Assembly (NCBI RefSeq): GCF_036884655.1
Contig: NC_088355.1
Location: forward strand, 36,981,001-37,045,000
Length of the DNA: 64,000 bases
DNA from: Musa acuminata AAA Group
Taxonomy: Eukaryota; Streptophyta; Magnoliopsida; Zingiberales; Musaceae
Direction of reading: 5' to 3'
A program made the position numbers and the translations under genes. This document shows positions 11,486 to 22,381 of this stretch, piece after piece. The notes below the pieces were generated by a model. The model was not told the DNA's origin. It did not search any database and worked only from the letters and a program-made list of their open reading frames with translations. Within the stretch, counting starts at the first letter, position 1. Each line of letters opens with the position of its first letter.

Positions 11486-14400
11486 TCATGATGTCCATGG
11501 CTCATCAGGCTGTTGAAGGCACTCTTGGGGATTGGCATAGAAATAATCCTCTTCCTTTGGTCGATCAGGAATCACTGCTCTCCTGGTAGGCCTTCCCATG
11601 CGATTAGCATGAGCTGCCTTCACTGATGAAGAGAAGTCATCCCACCCTATTGTACCATTACTATACTGATCGATCAGCTCAACTAAAAGCTTCCGATCCA
11701 GTATGATAGTTTTCTTGAAACCCAAATATCTGCAAATTAGACAAAAAAAACAGAAATATCCTCTTAGAGAAAGCCGAACAGAAAAAATTAATTGATAATA
11801 GCAAAGAAAAATAACTTTGTCTAGCTTTGTGCCAAGACCTTTTGTGCACAGTAATGGGTGGATCTAATCCACTATTTTCAAGGAAAACCCAAACAGATGT
11901 GTATTTAATAAATACTCAAGTAGCTGAGATCAGCTAAATGATATCTTCTCTAAAACATACACCACAAAATTTCAAATCATTTGTTAATAATTAATGTAAT
12001 TTTAATTATTTCTCACTTAGCATCATGCATAAACATTAACAGTGACCAAAATAAGCATATTCATCTCGAATTTTTTCACAGGACTTCGGGTATGTTAACA
12101 TTAGCACAAAGGAGCCACTTGCCAGCATAACATGGAAACTTTGATGCATCGAAGTAATAGAAGTCCAGTGGTCTTATGGAAACAATTAAACATATAGTTG
12201 TCCATAGCAAACACCAATTAAATGAAGAAGAGTCAATTTCGTTCACCATAATAACCAAGTTCAAATTGAAACTAAGGTCCATGATTGTCTAATAGATGTC
12301 AGTGATGCTACAGGAAGAGCAGTACCTGCGATGGCCTTCAACAACTTTAGCCATGTTGCCATCATATGTAGGCACAAAGATATCACTCTCTAGAGAAACC
12401 ATGTAATCCAATGCTGCCATCTGTGATGAGTGGTTCTGGAAATATCTAAGGCCTGAGGGTCCCAGTAACAATTCCTTCCTTACCTGTTCGATAGGATTAA
12501 AATTAATTAGGCAAAATGAAATAAAAAACAAACAACTGACGGTCAACTTCTACAGACACCCACCACATTTGGATAAGCATCGGAAAGGGCAGACATTCTC
12601 CTGTCACCACCATATATTTCTCCTGCAGCAATATATACTTGGATATTGTGAACAATGTCCAGTGCCTTCAAGATCAGAGCAATCTCTTCTGGAGTTAGAG
12701 GACAGAGACCATCTTTCCTTTTCACTTCAGAGTTAATAACTTTCTCTTTCCACCAAGGATATGCATATCTGAAATGGATAAACGTCTAGGAAGTCACTTG
12801 AAGAAACTTAAACAAAAGACTATGGAAGACCACCAATGAAGAAATAATATACCTCATTCTTGTCAGCTCTTCTACCTCTTCAATAGTGCAACCATGGGTA
12901 CATCCAGAGAATGCCAGCATGTCCATTTCATATCGTAAATGGAGAACCAAAAAAAGACCATTCTGTCGCAGAATTCTAATTACCCGCCTACCCAACTCTT
13001 CGATCTGAGAGGTAAATCTGAGAGCAGCATAGTTCACCCGGCAACGCAACTTCTGGATCTCTGAAGGCAGGCCATTATTGGCAAGCCTTGCATCTGTCCT
13101 GTTGAAGTGCACAACCTTGTGCTTCTTTATCAAAGGAAGAATCTGGTTGCCAGATAATCATGACTCAGTACACTTGTAATAGCATTGCTATTAGATAGAT
13201 TTCTTTCAATCAAGCTTAAAATGACATACTAACCTGATTTTGATAATACGATATATTAGACCAGCTAACAGGTGGCATAGAGTAGGCTATTCCCGGTTTA
13301 ATCCTCCATTTTAGTCTAGGTGGTAATTCTTTTAATATCCGTACCTCATCCCTCAATGAGGTGATAAAATGATCAACATCAAATATATCTTGGAACTCAC
13401 TGCCACATCAATGATTGTTATTTTAGTTCTAGGAAGTAGTATGGAGAGTCCGGATAAAAAAAGGTCAAGATGTGTGTAGCTCATCAAGTCATGAGAAAAA
13501 CCATCCCAATAAGATATTTGATTAGGAGGGTTACATACACACCTGGGATCAGCCCAAAATGATGTTTTATCCAGCTCCGGTACTATGAGTGTCACATTCA
13601 AATACTTTGCAATAGCAACCATGTCACAGATCTGAAGAAAATGTTGAGCCATCAGTTCCATTGAAAAGCAAAAGAAAAAACAAAAGGCTAAATTGCTCAA
13701 GATAAAAAGAAAAAAAATATTGGGTACTTACTGCTGCTCGCATTTGGTTAAGCCCACCATTGCATGAAACCATTACATACCCATTATTTCTGTAGATTCC
13801 TAGAGGTAAATGCACCATAAAATCCACATGAGGAAACAATCATATCATCCCAGATGAGCAAACAATTATATAGCAACATGATTCAAATCCAACGATAATG
13901 CTACACCATGTATTTGTCAGACGTAACAAGTAAATTACCTTTGCAAAAGCAAAATATTTTAACTGCCTCAATAGTGAACATTATTTGGGCATGTCATCAT
14001 GATATACTGATGACAAAGATGTCATCACTAGTAATGGTTCAAAAGAAAGATTATGCCACCAACAAGGCCTTGGGCTTGAACATAGATAGTAGCAAATTAA
14101 TCAAAGGAATATATCGCCCTCCTTAACCCAAAATTGACTGTTCACCTGCTATTAGCGAATTACTATTATTAAGCACATTTAAAGAAAATGACAAACAGAC
14201 ATCAGGATATCACCTCAGTTGCGTTAATTGGCATATACATGAAGAAAGAAACATTTCAACCATTGAAAATTAGCAAAGAACTGGGAACCTAAATAAAGCT
14301 AAGTCTCAATTTACTGACAACGACGCCAAAATTCAAGAACAACAGATCTCATCACCAAACCCAGTAATCTGTCAGACACTAAATCAAATCACAAAGCGAT

Positions 14401-14813
14401 CAAAATCATTAGAAATTTTAACCTTATAGGCACTAAACAGGTTTTATTTATGTAGAAGCAGAACAAGATACTGAAGAATAATTGGAAGTGAAAATTTTCT
14501 TTGTTGATCTGATGGAGGGCACAAAGAACTAACTTTTCGGTGGAAGAACGATATTCTCAACGCTTGGAGTAACTTGTTTGACGGACAGCGGTGAATCCGA
14601 GAAGGTAACGCAAGATGACCAACCTTTCAATACCCTCGGCCCCCATGTCTCCCCCAGCGCCATGAGCTGGAGGAAGCACGTCCATAGCAGCACCGTAGTC
14701 GTCGTCCTGACCATCCAAAGCTTCAACTTGGATCTGCCCTTCAGCTTCTCCGCCTTCGCTTCGCCGCCGAGCTTCAGACCGTGGTGCCTCTGTCCTCTGC
14801 ACTCAGATCCCAT
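11486..14813 (-). CDS. RRT1: GT106 glycosyltransferase, rhamnogalacturonan-I rhamnosyltransferase type (O-fucosyltransferase family)
   Basis: Exons in transcript order: 14813-14534, 13799-13732, 13631-13543, 13399-13234, 13142-12853, 12768-12564, 12483-12326, 11729-11486 (1500 nt, 499 aa). All introns are GT-AG and join in frame. Layout is type II membrane: a short basic N-terminus, one membrane segment at about residues 37-54 ([19 protein letters not shown]), then the lumenal domain. Family hallmarks are [11 protein letters not shown] (about 106-116), [20 protein letters not shown] at 269-277, [10 protein letters not shown] and the C-terminal [19 protein letters not shown] enzymes transfer rhamnose from UDP-rhamnose to the pectin backbone in the Golgi. 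The exact acceptor cannot be read from sequence, and another member of the same family is possible. The start at 14813 is chosen over an upstream in-frame extension because it gives the usual short cytosolic tail. Confidence 0.88.
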
Positions 14814-15845
14814 CGTCCACTCCAACCGACATTTTCTATGAGTCCAAAATGCACCCCGCCCCATACACAGCAACTCTTGAAAAGATCCCCTCCCGTTCTA
14901 ATCATCGAAGCCTCATCTAAAGCCTAAAAAAGTCTTTTTTTTTTCCCATTCTTTTCCTTCAAAATCAACAACTAACCAAGCAATCTCTGCTTTAGCACTC
15001 CATGCAACTTGGAAAGAGAAATTGAAACCCGGAAGCGCTTGATACGTCTTCCCAAGAATCCAAAATTTCCAACGAAAGCCAAAATTTTGGATTCAACTAT
15101 CTTTCCAACCTAAAAGAAATCCCGGAAAGAACCGTCAAGAATGCGATCGTTTCCTACTTCAAGCCACCACCTACTGCAGTCTGATGCAGCGAACGATCGA
15201 CCAAGACCACCAAAACCACCTCCTTCCGCAAAAAGCCACAGCGAGTCGCCAAAGAAAGGCCAAGAGACATAGTATTGACGGGGGCTAAATGGAGGCCACA
15301 GGCCGGATTTGGAGGGACTCAGGAGGCGATAACCGATGCTAAGCGTCCGTGGATCGTGAGAGGGAGGCAGATGAGGGGAATTGGCGTCTGCCGTCCCCCT
15401 GCATTGCGATCCAGCAGACGGGAAGTTGTCGCCTTTGGAAGAAGAATGGGCGTAGGCGGCGACGGTGTCGTGGTGTTATTATACGTTTGATGCGGCCTCG
15501 TAGCCGTACGCGTCTCTCTCTATTACCCTTAACCGTGGTTGGGTTGTTATACAAGCATACATTCCTCGACCTGGTTGCGGACTCACTCGCCTCCAGCTAT
15601 AACGGGTCCCGCTGGGACCCACATTTTGACCAATTAGAAAATGGTAAAGACAACGGTAGATTCTTAGCCCTCACGGAGCTGGCGGCAGGATACCAATTCG
15701 AGCTCATTTTCGGGCCCCTCCACGCATTAAACGCGGCGATGGTGACGCGTGGAAGAATCAGACGCCCGTGGCCCGATTTGAGTGACGATTTAGATCCCGA
15801 CACCGGAGGTAATTAACCGGCCTCCGTTTGTGCGCAAGTCGTCAG
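14814..15845. other. 5' flank of the RRT-like gene
   Basis: The part nearest the gene (to about 15240) looks like leader and promoter. From 15270 to 15830 the DNA is GC-rich and has overlapping open frames on both strands (for example 15349-15816). None resembles a protein I know, and the codon pattern is not consistent, so I treat them as chance frames. Confidence 0.5.
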
Positions 15846-17260
15846 TAGAGCCGGGACGAAAAGGAGTCAAGGACCTAAAATCTTATCTCTCAAAATTTCT
15901 TTCACATATATATATATATATACTATCACTTACCATTTCATATGATAAAATAGTAATTATGTTCACAATGGATAAAATAGAGTGTATTTTAGTGATTAGA
16001 AAATAGTTATGTATAGGTGATATCAGATAATTAAGATCCTTCATGTTGATAGAAATTCATGAATCTCTTATGATATTATAATTTGTTAATTTAAGTGTCC
16101 ATGAGAGTGTTTTGTGTATAATTCATAAATTAATTAAGATTGAGTTATGAAGAAAAAATATTGTTGATATTTTGATTGAACCCATATGCATAAGATTATC
16201 TAAAGTATATTTGAGATAAAAATGTTGAGTTCTTGGGACTCCACTTGTACGAAGATCGATGTCGGGAAGGGTTTTCTAAATTAATCCCTCTAACATTCAA
16301 GTTAGTAATCCGAGATAGATTCAAGTAGTCGAAAAAGAGTTCCTTAAATATTTTTATAAAGACTAGAAGGAAGCTTATGATTGTCTTCCTTCTCATAATC
16401 TTATGATTGCTTTATAGAAGAAAATTTATGATTTTTTTTCATATGATAATAGATGAAAAAAAATCTTGTAATTATCTTCCTTATTGTAATGGACGAGAAG
16501 GAAGCTTATATTTGTCTACTTTGAATCTGAAGCAAATAGGTGGAGGATGACTTAGATACCGCATGTCAATTGATAGTATATTCTCTATTATTTATCTCGT
16601 CCCAACAAAAGGTAGTTGCTTGATTTGAATTATGATTTGGATATGAGATAATTGCCCATCCTCCATTTGCGAGCAAAGCCATATGTAAAGCCGAGAAGAA
16701 AAGAAGCCTTAAAAAAAGCCTAAGATCTTATCTCATAGATTAAGAGAGATTGAGTTATACAGTTAGCTGTTATGGAAAAATATCGTTCATATCATAATAA
16801 ACCCAATATAGTCTCAAACTCGTATGTATAGGGTTATCTAAGGTGTCTTTCATGTAGAATTATCGAGCTCTCGAAGTGTCACATGCATAAAGATTGATAT
16901 CGGGAGGGGTTTCCTAACCTAGTCCCTCCATAAGTTAGCAATATATCTTAAATGATAAAAAAAAAAAGTTTATCATAATAAATAAATAAAAAGCTTGTGA
17001 TTGCCTTTATTATCATAATAAATAAATAAAAAGTTTGTGATTATCTTTTTTTATCATAATGGATGAGAAGGAAGCTTCTGATTTCTATCTTTGTCATAAT
17101 GGACAAGAATGAAGTTTGTGTTTGCTTGCTTTGAATCTTCGTCTATGTAGCTAGAAGGATGAAAGATGACTTAAATCTCACGTGACGATCACATATTAGC
17201 TGACAGTGTATTCTCTATCATTTATACCCCTTGAAAGAGTGGTTCGGGGTTCTTACAAGA
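15846..17260 (+). mobile_element. Two diverged, adjacent LTR-like units of a retrotransposon
   Basis: Unit A runs from about 15846 and unit B from about 16690. Both begin 'agccg-ga-gaaaaggag', pass 'atcttatctc', 'attgagttat' and 'agattgat-tcggga-gggttt', and then a short repeat around 'cataatggatgagaaggaagctt'. Both end near 'gtatattctctatcatttat'. They share order throughout but are much diverged, so they look like old LTR copies. No clean target duplication was found. Confidence 0.6.
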
Positions 17261-17499
17261 GGGGTTTGAAGTGTATTGTTTAATTCATTCATCATGGGAG
17301 CATTTGATATCTCCTCTTGAGGATCGAGATTTTTAAACTCATACGTCTCGAGCACATTTCGTTTAGCATTTCTATCATAATAGATTTATAGTAGTGTAGG
17401 TCAGGTTTTCCCAACTCACACGCTTTAGGCATATTTCGCTGTATACCTTCATCATAGTAGGTTTCTACTAATGTAGGTCAGAAGTATATTTATTATGTC

Positions 17500-19460
17500 A
17501 ACTATGTCTTGAATAGACCCGAGGAATGATATTCCCATATCGAAAGATTAGCATTTACATTAGTACTAACAGCAAGGAAGTTTTGTCCATATTTTCAAGT
17601 ATATGTCGTACAGGTGATCACCGACCAACCACTCAGGTAGGTTCTTTCTTGAGTTGACATCTCGAGATGGCTGTTGAGGTGGTCGATAGACTTGGGTGAA
17701 TTCAACATTCGATATATGCCCAAGACTATCATAAAGGTTTATGCATTGGTAGATTTTATCTTAAATCTAACTCTCTTGCTCAAGATCGAGGCTGATAGTC
17801 CCACCTCCTCAACATGGACTCTATTGAGGATGGGTCCACCACCTTAAAAAGGAGCAATGTCGAACTTGAAAGGTTCAAACAAATAGATGTACAAATAAGC
17901 TCTCTAGTTTGAGTTTAAAATTTCCAATAACAATATGAAACACTCCTCTCTAAGCTTTAGGTATAAGACTTGATGGTGTTTAATGATTCACAAATGGTGG
18001 TAGGCTATGTAGTCAAGAGCTACAAAGCTCAAGATATGACAATGGCAAAATATCTCGCATAGATGTAAAAGTTGGCTTACAACTTCTCTAGACTCAACAT
18101 ACTATGGGTCCCACATGCAAAAGATGCAAAACAGATACTCTTACTATGTTAGCCTCCACTCGAGCTTTGGGGGAGGGTTGACTATTGGTCAAGACACTAA
18201 CGATCCAAACTATTAAAAAACATGTGTCTATGGTCGAGAAAAAACCAAGTTGGATGGATGAGATCCTATATTATAAAAAAGATGAAAAGACTGTGACCAA
18301 CCTCGCGACGGCCCAAAGAGTCAAACATGGTATTGTGTAATTAACAACTACTCGTACCACAGGTCCTTCAGTTGACCATTCCTTAAATGCCTAACACCCC
18401 AAAAGGCCGAGAGAGTGCTCGTTTAGGTACACGAAGGTGTCTGTGGGGGGGTATATAGGTGGTCAAACTCTTACCTTCAAAGTGCTTTGATAGTAGTTCT
18501 ACTAGCCGATGTTGCACAAGGATCCAATCACCTATACCTAAAGATGCCATAGGTGTCAAAAATTTGCTCAAATACAACACCAACGGATGGTTCCTCTAAG
18601 TCCAATCGACTATGTATGACCCTTCGCCCAATATGGGTATCTCTTAGGACCCTTTCCACTATCTCGAGCTACTGGAGGTTCCTTATTGTTAGAGTGAACT
18701 ATGCCTAACTAAGCTACTAGGATCGACCATCGATAAGCAAGTAATGAAATTCGTGTGGAAAAATATCATCATCTACTTTGAAATCCCAAGGATACTCATC
18801 ACTAATAATAAGACTCAATTCAATAGTATAAAGTTCAAAGAATTTATATCAATCATATGAGATTCGGCTAAGGTTTAGCTAAGTTGCTCATCTCAAAACT
18901 AATAGTCTCGTCGAGGTTACCAATCGAATTATTCTCAAAGGATTAAAGAGAAAAGCTAATAGAGTGAAGGGTACATGGGTAGAAGAGACATCAAGCATTC
19001 TATGAGCCTCTCGAAGGACATCTATAATTGACCTGGGAGAATCATCATTCAACTTGGCATTTGACACTAAAGTTGTCCTACCACTAAAGATAATTTTTCT
19101 AACACCTCAGATAAAGAACTTTGATAAAAAAATCTTTAAAGAGGGACTTCGAGTTGGGCTCAATCTAATCAATGAAATTAGAGCCAAGGCATGTTTACGA
19201 GCAAGGTATAAGAGGGCGATGGTCATGCTTTATGACCAAACCACCCCCAAAGGGTTAAGCTAGGAGACTTGGTACTTTGAAAAGCCGAGGTCAACAACCC
19301 GACCAGGTCTCGAGAGAAGCTAATGCCAAATTAGAAATGGTCTTATCGAGTTATTAAAGTTCTCTAAGATATAACATAGCACCTCGAGATTTTATCCTTG
19401 AGACCTCTCTTGGGATCAGATCAAGGAGGACTATGCCCTGTGTATCAAATGTTGGCTTAT
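17500..19460 (+). pseudogene. Decayed Ty3/gypsy pol: RNase H and integrase
   Basis: Plus-strand translation, with many stops and frame changes, gives recognisable pol blocks in order. RNase H is at about 17680-18060 (LGEFNIRYMPK, ALVDFI, SNNN, IHKWW). The integrase zinc-binding region is at about 18350-18600 (FSxPFLKCL, VHEGVCGG). The integrase core is at about 18690-19010 (FVWKNIIIYFEIPRILIT followed by NNKTQFN). The C-terminal part is at about 19020-19420 (FDTKVVLPLKI, LINEIRAKACLRARYKRAM). The gag, protease and reverse-transcriptase regions are missing or unrecognisable. The presence of integrase sets it apart from a pararetrovirus. It is a dead element and encodes no working enzyme. Confidence 0.75.
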
Positions 19461-19689
19461 CAAGCCCAGGGTGGTAATTGTAAAACGTATTTTTAAAGTC
19501 CTAGTTTTGAATTAAAAAATATTACTTCTTGGAATGTTACATCAACCAGGTCGGGTTTTTATATCCAAGGCAAAAATCTAACCCATCAAAATACAACATT
19601 GGTGGGATAGACACGAGGAATAAATCAAGTTGACTAATTAGAAAACCAAAAAAGAAAATAATTCAAATGGGTGGATGAGACGATGAGTC

Positions 19690-20960
19690 AAGATTGACAT
19701 CAAAGGGCATCTTGGTTGGCATTGAGATGTTCTAGTCCTTGGAGTAGTCCGTGAATGAATCTTTCTTGAGCTCTAGTTTAAGGTACCTCATCTTAAAGAG
19801 GGCTAAACCAATTTAGTACCTAAACTGGTACAAGGTGACCCCCGTCCTCCCCAAACCCCTCTTAAACCCAACGAAGGCCTTGTAGTTAACGATTGCTTTC
19901 TTGTGATACTCCAGCACCCGATGTCACTCGAACTCTAATACCTCCCTAAGCTTGTGAACCCCCCTTTTAGTTGCCTTGACCTCCTTGTTGAGTTTCGAGT
20001 TACTTAATCTCATCGAGTTTAGCTTTAAGTAAGCTACAATAATTCATCCTCTACTAAGTTATTACATCGAATGTCTTTCAGTTGCTTGGTGAGGTCAACC
20101 AAACACTGCTCGACATCCTCCAATTGATATGTCAACTCGGTCACCCAAGCCTCGACCTTGACAATAACAAAAAGGGCTCCTCCCCTTCTTCAATTCCTTG
20201 ATTTCTATTGACCATGAGAGACTACTAGTGAATGACGATGCTACCATCTCAAACACAAGTAAAATGAAAACAAAAGAGGCTAGCTGTAACCGAACTTACC
20301 ACCACTTCATTATGATAGTAAGTATTAATTAGAATATCTAAGGGGTCATAGATTTGCTTTATTATCCATAGACATAGGGACCCATGATTACTTTACAATT
20401 ACACCCTCGTCCCACACATTCTGCATCTCTTTAAAACCTTCTCACTTGAACTGCAATGAAGCATCTAAGGTTGATTTTAGTAAATTGACTATCTACGAAG
20501 CTACAAAGGGAAGGGGTTTCTCTTTGCACAAATCCAACATAGATCATGGCTTGCTCCCCCTTTTTTTCAAGGACCTAGAACTTTGACCATCGGGGATGCC
20601 GATATTGTTGTATTTCCATGAAACTCCCTCTCTTGAGTTGGCTCCTTGGGTTCCCCATCCCTTTGGGAACGAGGATCTTTTTGGCGATAACCTTATGATT
20701 CTTCATTGGTCTATTGGTATCGCCATGATGATTAGACCAAGGTGGGTCTAGTGCCTCTACCGACAACTCGCAAATAGGTAGCATAAGTTGAACGAGGTTT
20801 TGTCATGCTCGATGAGGAGCTAAGCACATTCTGCTTCGAAGAATGTAGATTTATTCCTATTGAAGATTTAAATAACAAGGCTATAACTAAAAAACGATGA
20901 AGAGAAGTGATGGGAGATTCAGGTTGTACCCCAAGGAGCCAAGCTGAGACTCACATCGAT
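19690..20960 (-). pseudogene. Antisense coiled-coil ORF remnant downstream of gypsy integrase
   Basis: Reading the minus strand, with several stops and shifts, gives a coiled-coil-like stretch (VTELTYQLEDVEQCLVDLTK, about 20150-20080). A block KAIVNYKAF-GFKRGLGRTG with LFKMRYLKLELKKDSFTDY follows at about 19890-19740. An N-terminal piece at 20784-20575 contains CELSVEALDPPW and NPRSQLKRG. I recall related sequences in monocot genomes as a repeat-associated ORF next to Tat-type gypsy elements. Its function is unknown. It lies antisense to, and 3' of, the pol remnant at 17500-19460, so it probably belongs to the same element. Confidence 0.5.
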
Positions 20961-21235
20961 CAGTCAATCATCATCCATCTTTTAGACTATCTTGAAGGAG
21001 GAGAGTATATCTCTCAATCTAAGCACTTGATCTGTCTCTTTGTCCGACAAGAAAGAGGGGTTTTGTGAATGTACTATGTCAACCAAATGTGGTTAAATGT
21101 CCAATATTTACTTAAACTCATGAGGAAAAAGAGCTCCTTTCATCCTCTGTGGTTGGAAGGGGCACTATTGACCTTAAAATCTCCATGAGTAGTTAGGTAA
21201 TAGTTACTTCTCTTCTTGTACAATTAAAAATATAA

Positions 21236-21880
21236 CACCCCGATTAGTCCCATATCAGAAGTAGATAAGATTAAGATTGACTTATAAGGGTTTGATAAGT
21301 ATATTATTATCAATTTTAGCCTAAGTATTTTGGCTAGTGATTTAGATCACACGAGATTGATAAGTTAGTTAGCTCATTAAGCATATATTTTGATATTCTT
21401 AACTACTTAATAAAGATTAAGGATTCAAGTTTATTATTATTTATTGATATTTTTTCACTTTATATTGCTTATTATATATATTATAATATCTATGGATCTA
21501 TGTAATAAAAATCAAATCGTGATGAAATCACGATAATGAGATCGATTCGTCTTTAAACACAACCTTTAAACACAGACACTACTTAATAAAGATTAAGGAT
21601 TCAAGTTTATTATTATTTATTGATATTTTTTCACTTTATATTGCTTATTATATATATTATAATATCTATGGATCTATGCAATAAAAATCAAATCGTGATG
21701 AGATCACGATAATGAGACCGATTCGTCTTTAAACACAGCCTTTAAACATAGACGTTAAATACTCATCCATACGATAGAAGCAACATATTTTTTATATACA
21801 CATAATTTTTTATTTTATGAATTTTTGTGCACCATTCTTCGCATGACAATGAGAAATCTTTTTTACGAAAATTCTAGGAT
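21236..21880 (+). mobile_element. Fragment of a second LTR-type element, with a 176-bp tandem duplication
   Basis: The segment opens 'taacaccccgattagtccca', a beginning that I associate with plant LTRs. It contains two adjacent copies of a 176-bp unit at 21403-21578 and 21579-21753 that differ at only a handful of bases. Each unit carries an imperfect palindrome, cgtgatgagatcacg. It interrupts the older LTR-like sequence on both sides and is therefore probably a nested insertion. Confidence 0.5.
21403..21753 (+). repeat. 176-bp tandem duplication
   Basis: Two nearly identical direct copies start at 21403 and 21579 and include the palindromic 'atcgtgatga-atcacgat'. The low divergence indicates a much younger duplication than the surrounding gypsy remnant. 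Confidence 0.95.
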
Positions 21881-22115
21881 TTTTGTTTTCTATTCTTCCA
21901 CTACATGTATAATGCTGTCATAATGGATAATAAGAAAGTTTGTGATTGTCTTCCTTATCATAATGGATGAGAAAAAACCCTGTCATAATGGATGAGAAAA
22001 ATGTTTGTGATTGTCTTTCTTCTTAGATGAGAAAAAAATTTATGATTATCTTTTTTGTCATAATAGATGATAATGAAGCGTGTTTCATGAGTATTCCCTA
22101 TCAATAACCTATAAT
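21881..22115 (+). mobile_element. LTR-like remnant related to 15846-17260
   Basis: Repeats of 'cataatggatgagaa' and 'gtttgtgattgtcttcctt' match the inner part of the LTR-like units upstream. This may be the tail of the 3' LTR of the gypsy element. Confidence 0.45.
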
Positions 22116-22342
22116 CTTAAATCATTTTTATGAATAAACATGTCAAACATCTTTTAAATTAAAATTTATATTCTAATACTCATAAAATATTTTTTGTTTT
22201 TATCTGATTAAAACTTATAAAAGTATACTTTCAAAACAAAGATAAATAAGATGAAATTTATATTTTTCCATCATCTTTTTTCGAGTGTAAAGTATTTTAT
22301 CATTACTTACAATAATAACAATAAGTTCTAAATTCTCACGGG

Positions 22343-22346
<4 letters not shown>

Positions 22347-22379
<33 letters not shown>
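22347..22379. repeat. (TA)n microsatellite
   Basis: About 16 uninterrupted TA units. Confidence 0.95.

Positions 22380-22381
<2 letters not shown>

Noticed and set aside
15349..15816. 155-codon open frame in the GC-rich flank of the RRT-like gene
   Set aside because: No recognisable domain, overlapping frames on both strands, and the composition is typical of a promoter-side GC-rich patch.
17500..19460. Possible integrated pararetrovirus
   Set aside because: The RNase H is followed by integrase domains, which plant pararetroviruses lack; the pattern is that of a Ty3/gypsy retrotransposon.
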